The position numbers and the translations under genes were made by a program. From UBA4421 sp002704225 (GTDB lineage: Bacteria; Pseudomonadota; Gammaproteobacteria; Pseudomonadales; Azotimanducaceae), in contig CACDWG010000020.1 in NCBI GenBank assembly GCA_902556425.1, positions 1-38,246 on the forward strand: 38,246 nt of DNA, read 5' to 3'. Position 1 is the stretch's first letter, and every line of letters begins with the position of its first letter. The notes under the pieces were generated by a model, which worked only from the letters and a program-made list of their open reading frames with translations, searched no databases and was not told the origin of the DNA. Below, piece by piece: positions 32,737 to 38,246 of this stretch.

Positions 32737-33507
32737 ATGACTCATGAAATTCACAACCCAAACTCCAACGAGTCCATGCGTCTTGTTTGGCTCGCCGTTG
32801 TTACCCTGACCTTCATTTTAATCAACAGTATCCCACCCACAGCCGACTACCTGACCTTTCGCTGGCCCGATGCTGCCTTAGGCGGAATGTTCTTCTTAGC
32901 CTTCTACTTTGTTAGTCGCTTAGTGCAGCCCGCCGGTGAGAAACCGGATAGAGTCTTCGTGCTTAATTTCATTTTACTTCTCGCCTATTTAGCCCATCAG
33001 TTCGAAGAGCATGGCGTGGATTTGTGCGGCAGCATGTATTACTTCCACGAATATGCAAACGCCTTACTGACACTCGATGGAGCAAGCCTAACGCCACTCA
33101 TGATCCTTAAGATCAACTCTGTGGCCGTCTGGTTCGCCTGCTTTCTAGCTCTCTGGGGTGGTCGAAAATATGTCTGGCCCGGTCTAGCCGTCGGGAGCTT
33201 GGTTTTCTGCAACGGAGCTCTACACATCGCGAATGCAGTCAACAGCGGGGAATATAATCCAGGACTTGTAACATCCATCGCGGAGTTTATGCCCTTGGCC
33301 GCAATCTATTTTCGAGAGATCTGCGCTGAATGCGGCCTTGGATGGAAAAGCGTCGTGGTGGCCCTAGTTTATGGTGCTTCGTGCCATATGGTCCTGCCCA
33401 GCTTGATCGAAATTCGTGTGCCAACTCTTTTGCTCGTTACACTGGTAACCGCGCCGCTGATCGCCAACGCCCTTTGGGTACATCTGATGGCACGAAAAAC
33501 AGCCTAA
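32737..33507 (+). CDS. HXXEE-type membrane protein
   Basis: A 256-residue multi-pass membrane protein (about seven hydrophobic segments). The second helix region ends LAYLAHQFEEHGVDLCG, matching the HXXEE motif (H-Q-F-E-E), a family of unknown function; two further His (ALHIAN, SCHMVLP) are in later helices and could help form a metal or haem-like site. GGAAG lies six bases before the ATG at 32737. It stands alone: no same-strand neighbour within 250 bases. Confidence 0.65.
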   Translation: MTHEIHNPNSNESMRLVWLAVVTLTFILINSIPPTADYLTFRWPDAALGGMFFLAFYFVSRLVQPAGEKPDRVFVLNFILLLAYLAHQFEEHGVDLCGSMYYFHEYANALLTLDGASLTPLMILKINSVAVWFACFLALWGGRKYVWPGLAVGSLVFCNGALHIANAVNSGEYNPGLVTSIAEFMPLAAIYFREICAECGLGWKSVVVALVYGASCHMVLPSLIEIRVPTLLLVTLVTAPLIANALWVHLMARKTA

Positions 33508-33772
33508 GCTACAAACAGCAAACAAAGAAAAGCTCCCTGCTGAGTTTCTCCGTCTAGATTTACGTCACCCTCAGCGCTGTCCAATACCGGCAGCCGACGA
33601 TGGGCATAGCTTTTCATCGCTGGGTTCTTTGGCCTGCGAATTCCCAACGCCACCGATCTTGTGGGGTATTTGTGAGTTAATGCTAACAAACGGCCTGACA
33701 TCATTGCTTATCAAAGCAAGGCGCGACTAAAGTAACGCCATCCCGGTTCCTCGTGAAAAGGATTCAGCAGCC

Positions 33773-36211
33773 ATGCAAAGAGCTAAATTGCTCCCCATTT
33801 TTGTTAGCGCCATCGTCGTATCTGCGACCCATGCTCAGGCCCCGATCGTCCAGCCGGGCGCACCAGGAGAAGTTGGACAAACGCTTACGCCAATTGAGGC
33901 TGTCGCAATCACTGACACCAGTTACTCCCCCGATGACGTCTCCTTTATGCAGGGCATGATTCCTCACCACGAGCAGGCTCTGGTAATGGCGGAACTGGTA
34001 AGTGAACGGACGAATCAGGCCGAATTAGGCCAAATTGCCGGTCGAATAAAGGCATCGCAAAAAGACGAAATTGAATTCATGCAAAGCTGGCTCGCTGACC
34101 GAGATGAGCCAATATCAAATAACGACATGTCTATGCGACACAGCCATTCCGACCATGCTAATGAATCGATCATGAAGGGTATGGCAACCCCAGAACAAAT
34201 GGCAGAACTTGCAGCCGCCAACGCTACGGCCTTTGATCGGCTGTTTTTGCAGCTGATGATTGCGCATCACGAAGGTGCGGTAGAGATGGTGGAAAATCTG
34301 CTGGATCAACCCGGCTCGGCCTATGACCCGGTATTATTTGAGTTCGTTGGTGACGTAAAGAACGATCAGCGGGTTGAAATTGAACGCATGCACGCGCTGT
34401 TGGTCACCCTATCAGAAGACCCTCGCGCCAACCTAAAACCCGGGCTGAACGATGCTGGCATAGCCATCAAAAACCTCAAACTGGTCTCATCACTATCCAA
34501 ACCACCCGGCTTTATTGACCCGAACAATCCAAACGAAATTCCCAAGGCCAAAAACCCCCAACAAGAAAAAGAGGGCGACGAACATAAAGAGAACGATGAG
34601 GGGAAAGATGAAGAGGAGGCCAAACGAAAGCCCACCGAAAGCGAATCACGTCAGCGCTATCCGATGCTGAGCTTTTCCAATACCGATATGGCGTTTTCAG
34701 GCAATACGCTGGTCGCTGGCAACTACCACGGATTCAACATTTACGACCTTGGGAACCAAGGCATACCCAAACTCATCAGTTCTGTGGTTTGTCCCGGCGG
34801 CCAAGGTGATGTGTCCATCGTCGGTGATCTGCTCATCATGTCAGTGCAAGAAACCCGCAGTCGATTGGATTGTGGACTGCAGGGCATTGCCGAAGATATC
34901 AGCGAAGAGCGCTTTCGCGGGCTGCGGATTTTCGATATCAGCGACTTATCAGAGCCCAAACAAGTCGGAGCCGTGCAGACCTGCCGAGGCTCCCATACTC
35001 ACTCTGTCGTTGCCAGACCCGGTGAAACCGGCAAAATCATCGTCTACAACTCCGGCACCTCAAGCATCCGAGAGCAAGAAGAAATGGACAGTTGCTTCGA
35101 CGAATCTCCCGGCGACACACGTACCGCACTCTTCCGTATCGACGTTGTCGAAATTCCTGTAGACGACCCCGCTGCCTCAAGAATCGTCGACAGCCCTGCT
35201 GTTTTCGCTGATGAAGAAACTGGGGCAGTGGCCGGACTGTGGCGCGGCGGTGATCACGGTGACGACACACAGGACACCTATACCACCGACGCATGCCACG
35301 ATATCACCGTATTTCCGTCACTGAATATCGCTGCCGGGGCCTGCTCTGGCAACGGCATCCTGTTCGATATCACTGATCCCATGAAGCCCAATCGTATCGA
35401 CGTCGTCACCGATCCGGGTTTTGCCTATTGGCATTCCGCGACATTCAACAACGACGGTACCAAGGTGTTGTTTACTGACGAATGGGGCGGTGGCGGTCGC
35501 CCACGCTGTCGCGCCTTTGATCCACTCGATTGGGGGGCCGATGCTATCTACAACATCGTTGACGGCAAGCTCGAATTCCAAAGCTACTTCAAGATTCCCG
35601 CGCCTCAGTTAGAGCAAGAGAATTGCGTCGCACACAATGGCGCCATCGTACCGGTACCCGGACGGGATATTTTTGTGCAGTCTTGGTACCAAGGCGGCAT
35701 ATCGGTCATCGATTTCACGAACTCAACCGAGCCCGTGGAGATTGCTTACTTCGATCGTGGACCCATCGACGCCGAAGCCCTTGTCACCGGGGGGTTCTGG
35801 TCGAGCTATTGGTACAACGGTCTGATCTATGGCACGGAAATCATCCGCGGCCTCGACGTGCTGGAATTAACCCCCAGCGAATATCTCTCAGCGCATGAAA
35901 TCGCTGCCAGTAACATGGCCGAACTTGGCAGCGCGTTCAACCCACAGCAGCAGTTCCCAATGTCTTGGCCTCAGCATCCGCAGATAGCGCTGGCATACGT
36001 TGACCAACTCACACGTGGCACCTCAGATCCTCAAAGATTGAAGTCGCTGCGCACCGCGCTGGAAACGGCACTGGTGCGCGTCGAATCAAATCGACAGGAC
36101 AAGCGTTTAGCCAAAGCCCTATCCACCCACGCCGCTGAACTGAAGGGCGTTGATCCGCGCGAGACTAAACTGCAAGAGCTGCTTTTCAATATAGCCAGCC
36201 AGTTGAAATAA
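33773..36211 (+). CDS. DUF305 domain fused to LVIVD-type beta-propeller, exported
   Basis: An 812-residue protein with a signal peptide (ending near SATHAQA). Residues ~55-210 are a DUF305 ferritin-like four-helix domain with the paired motifs FMQGMIPHHEQAL and QLMIAHHEGAVEM, His/Met-rich residues suited to metal binding, and a His/Met-rich bridge (NDMSMRHSHSDHA). A highly acidic linker (~258-290) leads to a C-terminal ~450-residue propeller of the LVIVD kind (GFNIYDLGN, LRIFDISDLSEP, ILFDITDPMKP, ISVIDFTNSTEP). DUF305 proteins are often linked to copper handling, so a periplasmic or surface metal-related role is plausible but inferred. Confidence 0.85.
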   Translation: MQRAKLLPIFVSAIVVSATHAQAPIVQPGAPGEVGQTLTPIEAVAITDTSYSPDDVSFMQGMIPHHEQALVMAELVSERTNQAELGQIAGRIKASQKDEIEFMQSWLADRDEPISNNDMSMRHSHSDHANESIMKGMATPEQMAELAAANATAFDRLFLQLMIAHHEGAVEMVENLLDQPGSAYDPVLFEFVGDVKNDQRVEIERMHALLVTLSEDPRANLKPGLNDAGIAIKNLKLVSSLSKPPGFIDPNNPNEIPKAKNPQQEKEGDEHKENDEGKDEEEAKRKPTESESRQRYPMLSFSNTDMAFSGNTLVAGNYHGFNIYDLGNQGIPKLISSVVCPGGQGDVSIVGDLLIMSVQETRSRLDCGLQGIAEDISEERFRGLRIFDISDLSEPKQVGAVQTCRGSHTHSVVARPGETGKIIVYNSGTSSIREQEEMDSCFDESPGDTRTALFRIDVVEIPVDDPAASRIVDSPAVFADEETGAVAGLWRGGDHGDDTQDTYTTDACHDITVFPSLNIAAGACSGNGILFDITDPMKPNRIDVVTDPGFAYWHSATFNNDGTKVLFTDEWGGGGRPRCRAFDPLDWGADAIYNIVDGKLEFQSYFKIPAPQLEQENCVAHNGAIVPVPGRDIFVQSWYQGGISVIDFTNSTEPVEIAYFDRGPIDAEALVTGGFWSSYWYNGLIYGTEIIRGLDVLELTPSEYLSAHEIAASNMAELGSAFNPQQQFPMSWPQHPQIALAYVDQLTRGTSDPQRLKSLRTALETALVRVESNRQDKRLAKALSTHAAELKGVDPRETKLQELLFNIASQLK

Positions 36212-36221
36212 CGCGTACAGA

Positions 36222-36239
36222 GCGCCTGCATGCAGGCGC
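36222..36239. terminator. Perfect 18-base palindrome after the DUF305/LVIVD gene
   Basis: GCGCCTGCATGCAGGCGC starts 11 bases after the stop codon; flanking CAG/CTG extend the stem with one mismatch. No T-run follows, so it may be a rho-independent terminator remnant, an RNA-stabilising hairpin or a protein site. Confidence 0.45.
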
Positions 36240-36483
36240 CCTGTCGTCACTAGCTCCCTAGAATATAAAGTTGATCTCTATCACTTAACGGCCCTCGGTC
36301 GCCTGAAAACAGTGATCTACTCCTCATAAATCGCCCGCGCCTTGGGCAAGTCTGGTGCAAATATCCTCAGCTGTTAGAAACACTGTCCAACGGAAGCAGA
36401 AAATGGCTTTTTCTAGCGTCCCAATACCAAACTCAACCCACATCTTCGGCTACCTTCCTTTGACGATCTGGTAGCCTCTCAAT

Positions 36484-37311
36484 ATGAAAATCTCTCCCAT
36501 TACTCCCTCCATAGGCGCTGAAATTTCAGGCGTTGATCTTGCGACCCTTCACACCGACAACGTTTCGGCCATCAAGGATGCCTTTCTTAAACACCATGTT
36601 TTAGTTTTTCGCGACCAAGGATTGACCCGGGACCAGCACAAAGACTTCGGTCGTCTGTTTGGCGAGCTGCATATTCATCCTTCCAAGCGCAATGGCATGA
36701 ATCACGAAGACCCCGAATTATTCATCGTGAACACCAAGCCAGATGCGAAGCTCACCAATGGCGAGGCGTGGCATTCAGACGTGTCTTGCGAAGAAATCCC
36801 TCCACTGGCTTCCATTCTCTACGTCACTAGGTGCCCTGAAAACGGTGGCGGCGATACCATGTTCGCCAACATGCATGCAGCTTTTGACGAGCTGTCGCCA
36901 GATCTGCAAGCACTATTAATCCGCAAGACCGCTTACCACGACGGGGAGATTGATCTGCGCAACTACGGTATTCGCCTGCGCCCAGAGCAAAGCTATCCCA
37001 AGGCCTCACACCCTTTGGTACCGCGGCATCCACAAACCGGCAAGCCCTATCTCTTTGCCAACGGCAGTTTTACCTCACATATTGAAGGTATTCCCCGATG
37101 GGAAAGTGACATGTTGCTCCAGGGTCTGTATCAACGCACGGCGAACAATCCGCGCATCCAATGTCGCGTGAAATGGTCGCCCAATACTGTGGTGATGTGG
37201 GACAACCGCAGTGTCCAGCACCACGCCATTTTGGACTACGCTGGGTTTGCGCGCTACGGCGAGCGGGTTTCGGTACTGGATGTTGAGAGGCCACAGCCGT
37301 TCACCCCGTAG
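36484..37311 (+). CDS. TauD/TfdA-family 2-oxoglutarate dioxygenase
   Basis: A 275-residue non-haem Fe(II)/2-oxoglutarate dioxygenase. The facial triad is visible: His97 and Asp99 in AWHSDVSCEE and His246 in DNRSVQHHAILDY, with an Arg (residue ~257-261, ARYGERVS) for 2-oxoglutarate. The N-terminal GAEISGVDL and HHVLVFRDQ are family hallmarks. Relatives open taurine, alkyl sulfate, 2,4-D or similar substrates by hydroxylation; the substrate cannot be told. The ATG at 36484 is supported by the conserved N-terminus. Confidence 0.92.
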   Translation: MKISPITPSIGAEISGVDLATLHTDNVSAIKDAFLKHHVLVFRDQGLTRDQHKDFGRLFGELHIHPSKRNGMNHEDPELFIVNTKPDAKLTNGEAWHSDVSCEEIPPLASILYVTRCPENGGGDTMFANMHAAFDELSPDLQALLIRKTAYHDGEIDLRNYGIRLRPEQSYPKASHPLVPRHPQTGKPYLFANGSFTSHIEGIPRWESDMLLQGLYQRTANNPRIQCRVKWSPNTVVMWDNRSVQHHAILDYAGFARYGERVSVLDVERPQPFTP

Positions 37312-37320
37312 ACTTGCCGA

Positions 37321-38246
37321 TTAGCGCCAGTCCTCATTCAGCTCACGAATCAATTCCGCCGCTGTCTGGGGACGTTCCGCGGGATCCTTGCTCAAGCATT
37401 GCATGGCCAAGGCTTCCAATCGCGGTGGCAGCGGTATTTGGCTGATCTCACCGGGCACGATGGGCGTATCGTCCAGCGCACTGCGCTTCAGGTCTTCCAT
37501 CGTCTCCCCTACCGCTGGATTTTCACCACACAAAATTTCGTACAAGACCGAGCCTAAGCTGAACAAGTCGGCGCGACCGTCGATACCCGCATCACGATTG
37601 ATTTGCTCCGGCGACATATAGCAAATACTGCCCTGTAACTTGCCGCGGCCAGTCATGGTTTTGCCTTGACCAACATCTTTTTCATCTGCATCTGATGTTT
37701 CAACATCAGTACCGTCCGGATGCCAAACCTTGGCCAACCCCCAATCGAGCAGCAGCACCTCGCCATAGGGCCCGACCAATATATTTTCGGGTTTTACGTC
37801 TCGATGAATCACGCCATGAGTGTGGGCGTACTGGAGTGCTTGAGCAATTTGCACCACCACCTCAACCAGTTGCCCCAGGTCGTAACGCTCACGGTAGTCC
37901 AATACCTCGCGCAGGGTGTAGCCGTGAACCAACTTCATCGTGAAATACAGTTTGCCCTTGCTGTCCCGGCCGACCTCATAGGTGGGTACGGTATTTGGAT
38001 GCTGTAACAGTGCCGAAACGCGCGCTTCACGAAGCAGGCGCTGTTGCTCGATCGGATCGTTGGCAAGCTCAGGACGCAGGGTTTTGTAGCAAACGACCCG
38101 GGACAGATGCAGATCTTTACAGGACATGATCAGTGACTTGCCCCCGCGCGCTATGGTCTTGAAATAGGCATAACGCGTGCGGTAGTTGATGGTCTCGGGT
38201 AGCGGTTTGTCCGTGTCTTTGAGGTACACCACATCGTAGAGTGCAT
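37321..38246 (-). CDS. Ser/Thr protein kinase (5' end outside window)
   Basis: At least 308 codons; the frame stays open to the window edge beyond the possible GTG start at 38232, so the N-terminus may be longer. Hanks-type motifs: an atypical Gly-loop (IARGGKSLIMSC) in place of GxGxxG, the ATP-binding Lys in VVCYKTL, the C-helix Glu in LLREARVSALLQHPN, catalytic VIHRDVKPENIL, and LLLDWGLAKV, with DWG instead of DFG. MSPEQ and DLFSLGSVLYEIL complete the C-lobe. No membrane helix or sensor domain is in the visible part. The DWG form is common in kinases of planctomycetes and some proteobacteria. Substrate unknown. Confidence 0.88.
   Translation of the reverse strand, partial: ALYDVVYLKDTDKPLPETINYRTRYAYFKTIARGGKSLIMSCKDLHLSRVVCYKTLRPELANDPIEQQRLLREARVSALLQHPNTVPTYEVGRDSKGKLYFTMKLVHGYTLREVLDYRERYDLGQLVEVVVQIAQALQYAHTHGVIHRDVKPENILVGPYGEVLLLDWGLAKVWHPDGTDVETSDADEKDVGQGKTMTGRGKLQGSICYMSPEQINRDAGIDGRADLFSLGSVLYEILCGENPAVGETMEDLKRSALDDTPIVPGEISQIPLPPRLEALAMQCLSKDPAERPQTAAELIRELNEDWR

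Overview
The window is bacterial and reads as a marine-type gammaproteobacterium. The core gene order closely resembles the Pseudomonas/Cellvibrionales arrangement: ubiB-hisE-tatABC, glutamine synthetase-ntrBC, trmL-secB-rhodanese, gpmI-envC-ctpA, hisA-hisB, and an asmA-like gene-mutY-yggX-tRNA-Phe. The closer taxonomic placement is inference; no rRNA is present.

Bases 1 to about 19,640 are core genome: ubiquinone biosynthesis (ubiB), histidine biosynthesis (hisE, hisA, hisB), Tat export (tatABC), D-aminoacyl-tRNA deacylase, the GTPase TypA/BipA, a nitrogen-control locus, a tRNA methylase, the SecB chaperone, a membrane rhodanese, phosphoglycerate mutase, the cell-division factor EnvC, a C-terminal processing protease, an AsmA-like protein, MutY and YggX. 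The nitrogen locus is notable. The glutamine synthetase beside ntrBC is the eukaryotic-like type II enzyme, not the usual type I GlnA, yet it keeps a near-perfect sigma-54 promoter and NtrC boxes. Several genes usual in these neighbourhoods are absent from their slots (hisI, hisH/hisF, grxC).

Bases 19,640-24,753 form a decayed genomic island inserted at the 3' end of tRNA-Phe. A 21-bp direct repeat of the tRNA end marks the far boundary, and an integrase stub lies next to the tRNA. Cargo includes an exported two-repeat protein, a haloalkane-dehalogenase-like hydrolase, a fatty-acid desaturase with a small membrane protein, and a very small MotA-like membrane protein bracketed by about 65-bp direct repeats. 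Two orphan copies of the hydrolase's leader sequence mark deletions.

Bases 25,130-32,172 hold the best candidate for an undescribed system. Six tightly packed minus-strand genes all appear to encode exported proteins; two are tandem paralogues, one has a CsgG/FlgT-like C-terminal region, and one has a twin-arginine signal. A plus-strand gene across the divergent intergenic region encodes a 242-residue protein whose asparagines sit almost exclusively at 7-residue spacing, a heptad coiled coil.

Bases 32,737-38,246 hold an HXXEE-type membrane protein, a DUF305-plus-LVIVD propeller fusion, a TauD-family dioxygenase and a Ser/Thr protein kinase that runs off the window edge.
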